Shown here piece by piece: positions 38,227 to 48,160 of a stretch of DNA of 64,000 bases. The position numbers and the translations under genes were made by a program. The notes beneath the pieces were generated by a model. The model ran no database searches. It saw nothing but the letters and a program-made list of their open reading frames with translations, and was not told the origin of the DNA. The stretch comes from CAWAHD01 sp963781785 (GTDB lineage Bacteria; Planctomycetota; Planctomycetia; Isosphaerales; Isosphaeraceae): assembly GCA_963781785.1 (NCBI GenBank), contig CAWAHD010000002.1, positions 4,712,001 through 4,776,000 on the forward strand, in the 5' to 3' direction. Within the stretch, counting starts at the first letter, position 1. The number at the start of each line of letters is the position of its first letter.

Positions 38227-40428
38227 TCACTTCGCACCGTCTTTGATGCGTTTGGCCGCGGCCAAATCCGCGTTGACACTGGCCTCGACGAGCGAGAAGA
38301 AGTCGGCGAGCGTGCCGAAGCCCTCGGCACGGAGGTCGACCGACCGGTCGTCGTGGCCGACGCGGAGGTTCGCCAGAAGCGTTTTGTTGAACGCGCGGAA
38401 CACGCGATCCTCGTCAAATTCGGTCGCGGGGGTAGCGGGCTCGGGAGACGTCGTCATGGCATCCCGTCCGCTCTTCACCAGCGATTCGACCGCGCGGGCG
38501 ATCGTGGCGCTCGCGCCCTCACCACAGGCCGCGGACGCGTGCAACGCAATCGCGTCGGCATCGTCGACACCGAAAACCCAGCGATCAACGCCTTTGAACA
38601 GGGACAACACCACGGCGTCATCGTGCCTGCCCAGGTCGTATTCCTTGGCGAACGCCCCATCCTGGTTATGGATGGCAACCGCCAGGATGCCGCGGCTGAC
38701 CCGCTCCCAGTCCGGGCCGGTGAGATAGGCCGGAACGACCGGATTCTGGCGGCGGACCAATTTCTGGATCTCGGCTTCCTCGTCGAGAACGATCGTCCGG
38801 TCATCGGGCAAGTACACGCACGGGTTCATTCCCAGGAGCAGTTTCAAAGGCCCCAGAGCTTTGTAATACACGCGGTTTCCCTCCTCGACTTTGTGCAGCT
38901 CGAAGCCCCACTCGCGGAGAAACCTCGGCCAGTCGAACGGCGCGGTCGTGCGGATCGTCAAGCCTTTGAACGCCAAAGAGTGCCTGATCCACTCCTTGTC
39001 ACCTGCGTATTTCGCGCGGCCGAAGCTCAAGCCGGCGGCGATCCACTCGATGTCGTCGAGGCTGAGTGTCAGGCGGTTTGGCGCAGCGAGATCGACCTTG
39101 CCCACCATTGCAAGTTCGGTGAGGAGGACCTGGCTGATCAGCTTGGGGAACCGAGCCAGCCCCGGACGGCGAAAGGTCGCCGCAGGGCGGCACGCGACCA
39201 CACCCACCGAGTTCTCGGACGCAAATCGGAGGTCGAAGGGGGCCGCAACGCGCTTTCGGTCGTTGCGGGAGTTGGATGCCGGCGCTCCGGACACACCCGA
39301 GTGCTCGTCGTTCCCGGCGGCCCGAACCGGGCCGCGCCACATTGCCGCAATCACGGCCAGCCCGAGCAGACACACCGCCGCCGCCATCCTGCGCGAACCC
39401 GACCACGGCCGGTCCGCTGCCACGGATTCTTTCTGTAACATCTCGATCCTCCTGACCAGCGTCCCGCGAGCCGGGAGGAACGCCCTCGCCGGCCAGTACG
39501 AGCACCGTGCGTCCTGCTTGAGTGCCATGCAAGACAATGTACTGAGATAAGAGTCCCGCCCCCCTGCGAAACGGGCTCCCACCAGGTCGGCCGCGAACTC
39601 CTGTTGCAACAAGAGCCGGCCGGCCATCCAGCGAACCATCGGGTGATAGAAGTTCAGCGCCAGTGCCAGTCGTGCTGCCAGCCCCATCGCGTAATCCCGC
39701 CGCTTGACATGAGCCAGTTCGTGAGCCAGGACCGCTTTGCGGTCTCTTTGATCCCACGACCGCCAATCGTCCGGGAGCAAGATCACGGGATTTCGCCAGC
39801 CGGCCGTGGCCGGAGTGCACAGCCCGCGCACCTCGCAGATCTCGACCACTTGAGGGCAGCCGATCGCGGCCCGGACTTCGTCGAGCAAATCGATCAATTG
39901 CGGATCGTCGAGGACCGTGCCGCGACGCCGGCACAACCTCACGGCCCACAGTCCAAGAAGCAGGCGAAGCAGCCCGAACCCGGCTCCGATGATTCCGGCC
40001 ACCGCGAGTGTGGTCCCCCATTTCCGAAACAGTGCCGCAGGGGCGGCCGCCCGTCGTTCGAGACGTTGGAAGAGATTCTGGATGGCTGCGAATGAGAGTG
40101 ACAGGCGGCCGTCATGCCGGCGAGTCTCCAGGGACGGTTTTACACCATCGCTCTGGGGGTCGTTCGTGGTCGCGTCATGGTTCGTCTCGGTGCCCTGGGA
40201 CGTAGCAAGAGCGACAGTTGATACGCCGGGCGAGACAGTTCTTGCGCGGGGCCATGGAAGGAAGGTCGCGATCGAGATCGCCACGCTGAGCAAGAGGCTG
40301 ACCGCCGCCACCCACGCCCCCGAGGCCGCGCTGCGTCTTGATGCCAGCACCTGAAGGACGGCCGCCGGCACCATCAGGAACGAGACCTGCACGGCGGACC
40401 AGGCCATTGCCATTCCCAAGTCATTCAT
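38227..40428 (-). CDS. M56-family (BlaR1/MecR1-like) membrane metallopeptidase
   Basis: 733 residues. N-terminal helices at about 7-30 and 40-58, another pair around 'TTLAVAGIIGAGFGLLRLLLGLWAV' and the gluzincin motif HELAH in 'KAVLAHELAHVKRRDYAMGL' with downstream 'QQEFAADLVG' supplying the third zinc ligand. A further helix ('RMAAAVCLLGLAVIAAMW') leads to an exported C-terminal domain of ~380 residues that does not look like a beta-lactam-binding sensor. In this family the peptidase cleaves the cognate BlaI repressor on sensing a signal; the start overlaps the BlaI-like stop (ATGA). The signal is unknown. Confidence 0.87.
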   Translation of the reverse strand: MNDLGMAMAWSAVQVSFLMVPAAVLQVLASRRSAASGAWVAAVSLLLSVAISIATFLPWPRARTVSPGVSTVALATSQGTETNHDATTNDPQSDGVKPSLETRRHDGRLSLSFAAIQNLFQRLERRAAAPAALFRKWGTTLAVAGIIGAGFGLLRLLLGLWAVRLCRRRGTVLDDPQLIDLLDEVRAAIGCPQVVEICEVRGLCTPATAGWRNPVILLPDDWRSWDQRDRKAVLAHELAHVKRRDYAMGLAARLALALNFYHPMVRWMAGRLLLQQEFAADLVGARFAGGRDSYLSTLSCMALKQDARCSYWPARAFLPARGTLVRRIEMLQKESVAADRPWSGSRRMAAAVCLLGLAVIAAMWRGPVRAAGNDEHSGVSGAPASNSRNDRKRVAAPFDLRFASENSVGVVACRPAATFRRPGLARFPKLISQVLLTELAMVGKVDLAAPNRLTLSLDDIEWIAAGLSFGRAKYAGDKEWIRHSLAFKGLTIRTTAPFDWPRFLREWGFELHKVEEGNRVYYKALGPLKLLLGMNPCVYLPDDRTIVLDEEAEIQKLVRRQNPVVPAYLTGPDWERVSRGILAVAIHNQDGAFAKEYDLGRHDDAVVLSLFKGVDRWVFGVDDADAIALHASAACGEGASATIARAVESLVKSGRDAMTTSPEPATPATEFDEDRVFRAFNKTLLANLRVGHDDRSVDLRAEGFGTLADFFSLVEASVNADLAAAKRIKDGAK

Positions 40429-40808
40429 CGGCCGCGCTCCTTCACGAGTTTTTCCAGAACCGCCCGCTCCTCGGCCGTGAGCTTCCGCTGCTCGACGAGC
40501 CGGTAGAGCAAATCGGCCCGCGATCCCCGGAAGACCCGCTCGACCAGGTCGACCAGGAGCCTGCCGGAGACATCCTTGTACGACTTCGCCGGCCGATAGA
40601 GGAACGGCCGCTCGTGGTTCACCTGCTTCAAGAAGCCTTTGTCGTGCAGCGTGCGAACCAGGTTGGCGATCGTCGTGTACGTGCGATCGAGACCGGAGGC
40701 CGCGAGCTGATCGCGGGCTTCCGCTGCGGTCGTCTCACCGCACTTCCAGAAGACGTGCATGACCTCGAGTTCCCGCTCCGTCAGGTCCTTCGCCGGCGGC
40801 CGTCCCAT
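40425..40808 (-). CDS. BlaI/MecI/CopY-family transcriptional repressor
   Basis: 127 residues from ATG 40808, preceded by GGAGGG. Winged-helix protein: 'LTERELEVMHVFWKCGETTAAEARDQLA' and 'RTYTTIANLVRTLHDKGFLKQVNHERPFLYRPAKSY' are classic for the family; the C-terminal part ('LTAEERAVLEKLVKER') is the dimerisation region. It forms a sensor-repressor pair with the M56 gene and probably represses both from the dyad upstream. Confidence 0.9.
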   Translation of the reverse strand: MGRPPAKDLTERELEVMHVFWKCGETTAAEARDQLAASGLDRTYTTIANLVRTLHDKGFLKQVNHERPFLYRPAKSYKDVSGRLLVDLVERVFRGSRADLLYRLVEQRKLTAEERAVLEKLVKERGR

Positions 40809-40840
40809 GGTAGGCCCTCCTGTGGCCAGCTCGATTTGGT

Positions 40841-40888
40841 TTTCCAAATTTGGTTTTGGAAATCTAACAAACCGGCGGATTCTGTCAA
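40841..40888 (-). promoter_or_regulatory. Promoter and dyad operator of the BlaI-M56 operon
   Basis: On the minus strand, TTGACA (40888-40883) and TAGATT (40866-40861) are spaced by 16 bp. Overlapping the -10 and lying just downstream is the inverted repeat TTTCCAAA-N6-TTTGGAAA (40841-40862). This arrangement fits autorepression by a BlaI-type dimer. Confidence 0.6.
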
Positions 40889-40992
40889 TGGGGACACTGA
40901 CGAGAATACCGGCCAGTGGTGGGTCACTCGCCGCCCGGGGAATTCCTCGCTGGCGCGTCGGGCTCATATGGGACGACTGGTGAGCACTTCGC

Positions 40993-42399
40993 TCAGATCG
41001 CGTCCAGGCGTCCCGTCGAATCACCCAGGCGCTCGACCTTGTCGACCCCGAATCGGTCCAGCATGCTCAGGAAGAGGTTGTTGAGCGGCTTGGATTTGAA
41101 CTTGGCGTAACGACCGGTCGTGAGACTGCCGCCTCCACTTCCCGCCAGGATGATCGGCAGGTTGGAATGCGTGTGCCGGTTGCCGTCGGCGTTGCCGCTA
41201 CCGTACACGATCATCGAGTTATGAAGCAGTGAATGCCCGTCGACGTCCTTCACCGCATCCAGCTTCTCCAGAAACGTGCCAAGCTGAGTCAGATACCAGA
41301 GGTCGATCTTGCCGATTTTTTCCATCATGTCCTTCTTGCCCATGTGGTGGGAAAGGTTGTGATGGCCTTCGGAGATCTGGATCTCGGGGAATGTGCGGTT
41401 GCTTCCCTCGTTGGCCAGGAGGAAGGTGGCCACGCGTGTCGAGTCGGTCTGGAACGCCAGGACCATCATGTCGAACATGAGCTGAATGTGTTCCTGGAAG
41501 TTGGCGGGGATGCCGGCAGGGGCGAGCGCAGAGGGGTTGGGAACGTCTTTGAATCGCTCGGCCTGTTCCAGCCGGCGCTCGATCTCGCGAACGCTCGCCA
41601 GGTACTCGTCGAGCTTCTGCTGGTCGCTGGAGCCGAGCTGCCGTTCGAGGGCTCTCGTATCGTCGAGGACGAAGTCGAGGATCGACCGCTGCTGGTTGCG
41701 CCGGAGCTCGAGGTTATTCTTGCGTTCTGCGGGTGAGCCGGCGCCGAAGAGACGCTCGAACACCAGCCGGGGATTGGGCTCGGGAGCCACCGGCAAGGTG
41801 GGAGTGCTCCACGAGAGATTGTATTGATAGGCGCAGGAGTACCCCGAGTCGCACGACCCGGACTTGCGCACGCCGTCGCAGGTCAGCTCAAGGGAGGGAA
41901 ACCGCGTGAGATGGCGGACGCGCTGGGCCGCCACTTGGTCGACCGAGACGCCCGCATGGATGTCGGCGCCAGCGGTCTTCTTGACCCGGACGCCGGTCAG
42001 GAACGTGCCGCTGGCCCGTGCATGGTCGCCGGGCCCGTCCAGCCCGCCGTACGCGTTCACCTGGTCGAGCCCGCCCAGCACCTGGATTTCCTTCCTCACC
42101 TTGTCGAGCGGCTTCAAGGTCTGGGTGACCTCGAACTCCTTCCCCTCCGTCTTGGGCCACCAGTACTTCTGGTGCACGCCGTTGGGAACGTAAACAAAGG
42201 CCATTCGCAGGGGTGCTCCCGTCGGCGAGGACGCCAGGGCGGCCGTCTTCGTCGCCTCGGCCGCCAGCCCGGGCAACCCCAGCGAATCCAGGGCCGGCAG
42301 TGCCAGCGCAACGCCCGCACCCTTGAGGAAGGAACGCCGGCTCAGGTCGAAATGCCGGCCGGCGGCAACCGCGCCTTCGTGCGAATGGTCGTGGTTCAT
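40993..42399 (-). CDS. DUF1552 twin-arginine-exported protein
   Basis: 468 residues. The N-terminus has a twin-arginine signal ('FDLSRRSFLKGAGVALALPAL'). The rest matches the DUF1552 family, for example 'MAFVYVPNGVHQKYWWPKTEG', 'HARASGTFLTGV', 'SIDQ-type' 'AGVSVDQVAAQ' and 'MIVYGSGNADGNRHTHSNLPIILAG'. DUF1552 has an alkaline-phosphatase-superfamily look and is normally encoded right after a DUF1592-type cytochrome, as here (ATGA overlap). Function is unknown; a role in breakdown of polymers outside the cytoplasm is the usual guess. Confidence 0.92.
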   Translation of the reverse strand: MNHDHSHEGAVAAGRHFDLSRRSFLKGAGVALALPALDSLGLPGLAAEATKTAALASSPTGAPLRMAFVYVPNGVHQKYWWPKTEGKEFEVTQTLKPLDKVRKEIQVLGGLDQVNAYGGLDGPGDHARASGTFLTGVRVKKTAGADIHAGVSVDQVAAQRVRHLTRFPSLELTCDGVRKSGSCDSGYSCAYQYNLSWSTPTLPVAPEPNPRLVFERLFGAGSPAERKNNLELRRNQQRSILDFVLDDTRALERQLGSSDQQKLDEYLASVREIERRLEQAERFKDVPNPSALAPAGIPANFQEHIQLMFDMMVLAFQTDSTRVATFLLANEGSNRTFPEIQISEGHHNLSHHMGKKDMMEKIGKIDLWYLTQLGTFLEKLDAVKDVDGHSLLHNSMIVYGSGNADGNRHTHSNLPIILAGSGGGSLTTGRYAKFKSKPLNNLFLSMLDRFGVDKVERLGDSTGRLDAI

Positions 42400-44940
42400 G
42401 GCTTGGTTCGTGCCTGAAGACTGAGTTGTTGGTGCGATCCGGCCGATTCGGCGGCCGCGGCGGGTACGCTCCGCCGCTTCTGAAACGGTGCCGACTCGAT
42501 CACTCCCAAGAGGAGAGCAGAAAACCGCCCGCCCTCCCGATCCATCCGCTCGACAATCTTGTCGACTGTCTCGACATCAAGGTAATCGAGACCGCGCCCA
42601 GCGCATAGGTTAACAGCTTTTCGGTGAGGCAACGATAAAAATCGAGCCGGTGCTTTTCCTTGAGAATGCGCTTCAGCTCGCGGACGTCATGAAAGGTTTC
42701 TCCCGTGATCAACTCGCCGGTGGCGTCGATCGGCTGTCCGCGCTCCTTGTCGCGCCACATGCCCATGGCATTGAAGTTTTCGAGCGAGAGGCCCAGCGGG
42801 TCCATCCGGGCGTGGCACGAGTAGCACAGGGGCTTGATGGAACGGTGCACCGCAAGCAGCTCGCGGCCGGTCGGCTGCCCGTCTTTTTTGATTTCTTTCT
42901 TGGCGTCTTCGAGCAACGGCACGTCGGCCGGCGGCGGGGGAGTGGGCGTGCCCAGGATGTTGTCGAGGATGAACTGGCCGCGCTTGACCGGCGAGGTGCG
43001 GGTGGGGTTGGAGGTGACCAGCAAGAATGAGGCGTGCGTGAGCACCCCCCCTCTGGGGCTGTCCTTGGGCAGAGACACCTTCTGCATCTCGCTGCCGCTC
43101 ACATCATTGATTCCGTAGAACTTCGCAAGCTTCGCATTCAAGAACGTGTAATCGCCGTCGATCAGCTCGAGCACGCTCTTGTCTTCCTGGGCGATGTGGG
43201 TGAAGAGCATCTCGGTCTCGCGGCGGATCGCCCGCCGCAGGTCGCCGTCAAGCTGGATCCTTGCGGAGTTTCCATCCTGCCTGAGCACGGCCCGGGTATT
43301 GATCGTGAAGCCCTCGACGTCGCGCACCTGGAGCCATTGACCGACAAAGTTGCGCGTGAGAGCCTCTCCGCGCGCGTCTTTGAGCATACGCCTGGCTTGC
43401 CCTGCCAGGTTCTTTCTCAGCTCGCCGCGGCCGGCCAACTGGAACAGCTCGGCGTCCGGCATGGTCGACCACAGGAAATACGACATCCGGGACGCGAGGG
43501 AGTACTCATCGACGAGGGCATGCGGCTTGCCGGCGGGACCAGCGCGCGGATCGCTCTTTTCGACTCGAAAGACAAACCGGGGCGATGCGAGCACGGCCAC
43601 CATGGCCCGGGCCACGCCTTGCTCGAACCGCTGGCCGGGCCGGCGGTAGATCGCTTCTGCAATCGAGGTCAAGCGGTCGATCGATCGGTCGTCGACCGGG
43701 CGGCGGAAGGCTCGGGTTGCAAACCGGCCCAGCACCTCGCGGGCGTACTGGTGACGCTCGGCGTCGGCCGCCGGAGGCTCGTCCCGGGGAAAAACCGCTC
43801 GTAGTTCCGCGGGCGCGTCCAGTGCTTGGGATCGAGCGGCCCCTGAAACTTGAGCGCGATGATCCGGAAATCGACCGAGGTGCGTGACTTCTCCTTCGGC
43901 GGGGTCAACGGCTCGAGCTCGAAGCTCAGCCGATGATCGCCGGCGGGCAGGTTCTGCTTGAACGAATAATGGTAGGCCTTGCCATCCTGCCAGGCGTAAG
44001 TTTCGCGCAACAGCTCCTTGTCGTCGAGCTTGAATGTCACGGTGCAGCGCCCGGGATCGAACTCGAACGATCCGTCGACCGCCAGCTCGAGGTCCAGCCG
44101 GTAGTCTCCGGCCGGGTCGGCGGTGACCAGACGAGACAGCTTCGCCTTCTTGTAAAACGTCAATCGGTCGCCGTTGCCGCGGCCTTCCGGAGGATGAAAT
44201 TCAACCCCCCGGTACGTTCGCTCGGGCATCAGCCGCGAAACGGTCGGAACACCGGAGGCCACGATCGACTCGGCTGCCTGGAGATACTTTTCCAGGAGGA
44301 GCGGCGAGACCGTGAGCACATCGCCGATGTTGTCGAAACCATAACCCGAATCATCGGGCGGGAATTCTTCCTCGGCCTTGAAGTCGTAACCGGTGAGGTC
44401 CTTCACCGTGTTGCGGTACTCCACCCGGTTGAGCCGCCGGATCGTACCCCGGCCCGGGTCGGGATCGTCGGGATTGATCCCGAAGACGTCGCGCTTGATC
44501 CACTCGGCCAGGATCCGCACGTCCCTCTCAGGCGGGTGGGGCTTCTTCGCCGGGGGCATGATCCCGGCGCGGACGTTCTTGAGCACGTTCCACCAGAGAT
44601 CCTGCTTCCGCACCAGCTCTTGGTCGGAGGCAAACCCGTCGAATGCGATCCCCCCCTTTTTGCTCCCATCGGCATGACAGCCAAAGCAATACTCGGCCAG
44701 GATCGGCTCGATCTTGTCCTGATAGCGGACGACGGCCGGAGATTCGCCGGCCGAGGCGCAGACCCCGCCCGCCAGGAGACCCAGCAGGCTTAGCACCCCC
44801 AGCCTGACCTGGCTTCGGAGCGCCGAAAACCGCCGCGTACCTGATCCGTCTGGTGACCGAAACTGGGCTGAACAGGCGGGAGCAATCATGGATGGAATCG
44901 TCACACGCTGACTGGGCGACGAATTTGGAGTCGAAAGCAT
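42396..44940 (-). CDS. Planctomycete cytochrome c protein with DUF1587/1592/1588/1585 domains, two frame breaks
   Basis: About 848 residues if started at ATG 44940; ATGs at 44988 and 44889 share the frame and the true start is uncertain. A signal helix ('LGVLSLLGLLAGGVCASA') leads to a cytochrome c (PSCyt1-type) with CFGCH in 'ILAEYCFGCHADGSKKGG', then the family domains in order ('RLNRVEYRNTVKDLTGYD', 'ATRAFRRPVDDRSIDRL', 'FVGQWLQVRDVEGF', 'CYSCHARMDPLGLSLENF', 'RLDFYRCLTEKLLTYALG'). Frame breaks: one base missing at 43786-43789 ('ERFFP|RDEPPAADAE') and one at 42597-42599 ('LTYALG|RGLDYLDVETVD'). Translationally coupled to DUF1552. Confidence 0.88.
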
Positions 44941-45117
44941 TCTAACCGGAATGGCTTGCGGGTTAAACAATAATTGCAACCCGGCCATTCATTTCTTCGG
45001 AAACCTCGGCCCGTGGAATGAGCGTCGTTATTGGGAATCAGCGTCGAAGGGGGGCAGCCTGGACCGAGATCTTTGCTCGCGGAGCGATGGAAATCTGGCG
45101 GCCAGGGGCACCGGGCG

Positions 45118-45945
45118 TCAAGGTTGATCGTAGGCTTTGATCTCACGGACCCAGATATTGCGGAACCGAACGGGGTTGCCGTGGTCCTGGAGGGCAATTT
45201 TTCCCTTGGGCCCGTGCTGCGTGTATTTTGCGACGGCGCGGTAAGCCATCGCCCCGATCAGAGCGGTATGGTTGTGCACCAGAACGCCGTTGTGCAGCAC
45301 CGTCACGTAGGCCGGCGTCTCGACCGAGCGATCCGGTTTGAAGTGAGGCGCGGTGAAGATGATGTCATACGACTGCCAGGTGCCGGGCGGGCGACTCGCG
45401 TTCACCAGCGGTGGGTACTGGCCGTAGATGGCGGCTGCCTGGCCATCGGCGTAGGTGAGGTTGTCGAAGCTGTCGAGTACCTGGATCTCATACTGGCCGA
45501 AGAAGAAGACCCCGCTGTTGCCCCGGCCCTGGTCACGGTCTCGAGCGGGCACCGGCGACGCGAATTCGAGATGGAGCTGGCAGTCGCCGAACTCCTCCTT
45601 GCTGGTGATCGCGCCGGTCCCCGGCGTGATGACCATCGCGCCGTCCTTGACGGTCCAGGCCGCCGGACGTCCCCGGCGGCCCTGCCAGTGCGAAAGATCG
45701 GTGCCGTCAAACAGGACGACGGCGTCGGACGGGGCCCGTCCGGGCCGCTCCTCTGTGCTGCACGTACCGGGTGTGATCACCGGCGGAATCGGCCGGTCGC
45801 CGTCGTGGACGTGCCACTTCCCACCGGGGAGCATCGGCGTGTCCTTGAATCCGACCTTCGGTTTATCCTGGCCAACCGAGAGCGAGCTGATCGCAATCGA
45901 GACGGCCGTCGACAGGGCAAGCATCATCAGTCTTGGTCTGGTCAT
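45118..45945 (-). CDS. DUF1080 (3-keto-disaccharide hydrolase) domain protein
   Basis: 275 residues from ATG 45945 (MTRPRLMMLALSTAVSIAIS, a signal peptide). The DUF1080 jelly-roll core is clear: 'AVVLFDGTDLSHWQGRRGRPAAWTVKDGAMVI', 'FGDCQLHLEFASPVP', 'GRGNSGVFFFGQYEIQVLDSF', 'PGTWQSYDIIFTAPHF' and 'GKIALQDHGNPVRFRNIWVREI'. Members with known activity cleave 3-keto-glycosides; the substrate here is unknown. Monocistronic by spacing, but same strand as the DUF1592/DUF1552 pair, so a shared role in sugar breakdown is plausible. Confidence 0.92.
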   Translation of the reverse strand: MTRPRLMMLALSTAVSIAISSLSVGQDKPKVGFKDTPMLPGGKWHVHDGDRPIPPVITPGTCSTEERPGRAPSDAVVLFDGTDLSHWQGRRGRPAAWTVKDGAMVITPGTGAITSKEEFGDCQLHLEFASPVPARDRDQGRGNSGVFFFGQYEIQVLDSFDNLTYADGQAAAIYGQYPPLVNASRPPGTWQSYDIIFTAPHFKPDRSVETPAYVTVLHNGVLVHNHTALIGAMAYRAVAKYTQHGPKGKIALQDHGNPVRFRNIWVREIKAYDQP

Positions 45946-46138
45946 GGTGAATGGGATCCCCCGGAACATTGCGACGATTTCCAATTCGTTGTCCATTCCA
46001 ACCTGCCCGCCGGGCAAAGTCGAGGGACCGCCCTATGCGTGACGGGCGTTCGGTGAGGCGCGGAGGTTGGGCAAGACGAACGGCATAACGCGTAAAACCT
46101 TGGAAAGATGAAAAATTTTAAAAATCAAAACAGGTCCA

Positions 46139-46168
46139 TTTTCAAGACCGATCCGGTGATGGTACAAT
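46139..46168 (+). promoter_or_regulatory. Candidate promoter for the 28-aa membrane peptide
   Basis: In an unusually AT-rich patch (46100-46170), TTTTCA at 46139-46144 is followed after 18 bp by TACAAT at 46163-46168. It points to the short reading frame 80 bp downstream. Confidence 0.4.
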
Positions 46169-46247
46169 CGTCGTGGGTCAGTTCTTATGCTCCGGCTTCC
46201 TCCCCTCCATTTCTAGCGGCCGAGCCGCGGAAGATGCGGTCATTTCG

Positions 46248-46334
46248 ATGCAAAAATTCTTTGACAAGTGGACTCTTCCCGTTCTGTTCGTGTTGATCGG
46301 CGGCATCATCGGATGGGCGATTTGGCGACATTGA
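46248..46334 (+). CDS. 28-residue single-helix membrane peptide
   Basis: Too short for usual gene callers. ATG at 46248 opens MQKFFDKWTLPVLFVLIGGI and ends 'IGWAIWRH' before TGA. The layout is a charged N-terminus, one clean 18-20 residue hydrophobic helix and a basic end, as in known small membrane proteins. A candidate promoter lies upstream; the ribosome-binding site is weak. No homologue recognised. Confidence 0.45.
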   Translation: MQKFFDKWTLPVLFVLIGGIIGWAIWRH

Positions 46335-46434
46335 GCCACGAAGAGCGCACGACCCTTCTTACGCTCTTGATTCATCGCGGTATTCCTCGAGCCGAGGGCT
46401 TCGGGCCCGGAGATTGCCCGGTCCCCGATTCACC

Positions 46435-46941
46435 TTACTGCTTCTTTGGCTGAGGGGGACGCGGGGGTTGTGTGGGCTCTTCCGACGAGGTGTGGTCGTG
46501 TACGATCTTCCACCCCTCGGGAAACTTGCGGAGGATCACCGTGAACAGGCCGCCGGGCCGGGATTGATCGGGCATGGCCAGCCGCCAGCGGCCGCGGCCC
46601 AGCACCGATTCCGGGCCGAGCGGCTCGAGCTCCAGCTCCGAGAACTCGAGCCGGCCCATCGCCCGGCCTTCGGCCTGGTACCTCCGGCGATAGCGCTCGC
46701 GCATCGCTTCATAACCGACCAATCGCTGACCGCCTGACTGGAAGACGACCTTCGGCGAATTCCAGTAGCCCGTCAGGAACCCGTCCAGGTCTCCCTTGTT
46801 CCAGTCAGCCACCTGGCGATCGAGCACGGCACGCACAGCCCTCACGGCCTGCTCGGGATCGCTGGCTGCGCGCGCGACGGTATGGACCAAGAGCAAAGCG
46901 GCCAGCACACCAAGACCTGAACGACGCATTCTGATCGACAT
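46435..46941 (-). CDS. Exported SnoaL/DUF4440-like protein
   Basis: 168 residues with a good GGAGG site upstream. Signal peptide (MSIRMRRSGLGVLAALLLVHTVARA), then a NTF2-like fold: 'AVRAVLDRQVADWNKGDLDGFLTGYWNSPKVVFQSGGQRLVGYEAMRERYRRRY' and 'GGLFTVILRKFPEGWKIVHDHTSSE' are typical DUF4440. A Pro-rich tail ends the protein. The fold serves enzymes, immunity and carrier proteins alike, so the specific role is open. It lies 20 bp downstream of the MFS gene stop. Confidence 0.85.
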   Translation of the reverse strand: MSIRMRRSGLGVLAALLLVHTVARAASDPEQAVRAVRAVLDRQVADWNKGDLDGFLTGYWNSPKVVFQSGGQRLVGYEAMRERYRRRYQAEGRAMGRLEFSELELEPLGPESVLGRGRWRLAMPDQSRPGGLFTVILRKFPEGWKIVHDHTSSEEPTQPPRPPQPKKQ

Positions 46942-46961
46942 ATCGATGACCTCCTTTTCTG

Positions 46962-48160
46962 TTATTGTGGTTGATCGACGAGGGCGGTTAGGCTCGGCGC
47001 GACCGGCTGCGTCCCTTTGCGGCGGCCGGCGGGAGGCAATGCGAAGGTCTGTGCCGTTGCCGCGACCAGGAGGGCAAGCAGCACGAACAGCACGTTAATC
47101 AAGCCGTGCCGGTCGCCCAGTAAGCCGAGGAGCGGCGCGCACATGCCGCCAACGCTCACGGCCAGCCCCAGGGTGACCCCGGAGGCCATGCCGACCCGGC
47201 GTGGCAAGTATTCCTGCCCGAGCACGACCAGGACGCTCGTGGGCAGGAAAATGCAAATGGCCAGAGGGACCAAGAGGGCCAGCGCGACCAGCCGGTCGGA
47301 GGTAGAGACGAGCAGGGTCATGAACACCGCGGCTCCGAGAAAGCCGGCGCGGATCACCTCGCGCCGGCCGAAGCGATCGGCCATCCAGCCGCCGGACAGC
47401 GTGCCGAAGATGCTGGTGCCGAGGAACACGGCCAGCGCGGTGCTCGCCTCGGCAGGACTCTGGTGCCACCGACTCATGAAGTAAAGCGCCAGGAACGTGT
47501 TGAGTCCGTAGAAGACGATCGACCGACAGATCGTGGCGCAGCTCAGGATGCCAAAGGCCTTCCAGTCGTCATCTCCGGCCAGGCTGGGGCCGCCGCCGTG
47601 CCTCGAGTGGGAGGGTACAGTCTCCCTGGCGATCGCCCCGGCGACCAGAGCCGCGATGATGCCGGTGGGACCCAGGAATGCCAGCAGTCCCCTGGTTCCC
47701 CACGTGACGATCACGACCTTGATGATCACGGGAGCGAGTGCGAACCCCAGGCCTCCGCCGACCGCGAAATAGCTCATGCCGGTGGATCGGCGATCGCCGC
47801 TGGCCAGGTGGGCTTTGCGCCTGCTTCGGGGTGGAAGGCCGCGACACCCAGGCCGCTCAAGCCGAATGCCGCCAACACCAGCCAGTAGCTCGCCGCCTGC
47901 GCTCCCAGGGTCAGGCTGGCACCTGCCAGCAGAATGCTCGCCGGCAAAAGCCAGGGTGACGCCACCCGATCGGCAAGCTGACCAAAAAGCGGCTGTACGA
48001 CCGACGAGGTTGCGCTGATCGCAAAGACGAGGCTGGCTCCCTTGGCATAGGAGAAATGCCGCTGGGCCACCAGGAATGGAACCAGGGCCGGTACGATCCC
48101 CTGGCAAAAGTCGATCAGGAAATGTCCCAGCGACAGCAGGGCGATCGCCTGCTTGTTCAT
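46962..48160 (-). CDS. MFS transporter, fosmidomycin-resistance (Fsr)-like, one frame break
   Basis: About 399 residues. The start is ATG 48160 with GGAGACG upstream (MNKQAIALLSLGHFLIDFCQ). 'HFLIDFCQGIVPALVPFL' and 'FGLSGLGVAAFHPEAGAKAHLASGDRRSTGMSYFAVGGGLGFALAP' are strongly Fsr-like. The frame breaks at 47814-47816 where one A is missing from an A run; adding it gives AKAHLASG. The second half has six helices and the MFS loop 'GGWMADRFGRREVIRAG'. Fsr proteins export fosmidomycin-like compounds; here the substrate is unknown. Divergent from the AMP nucleosidase gene. Confidence 0.85.

Noticed and set aside
42396..44988. Two or three separate DUF1592-type genes
   Set aside because: The domains follow in standard order across the breaks, and the sum of codons is whole after two one-base corrections.
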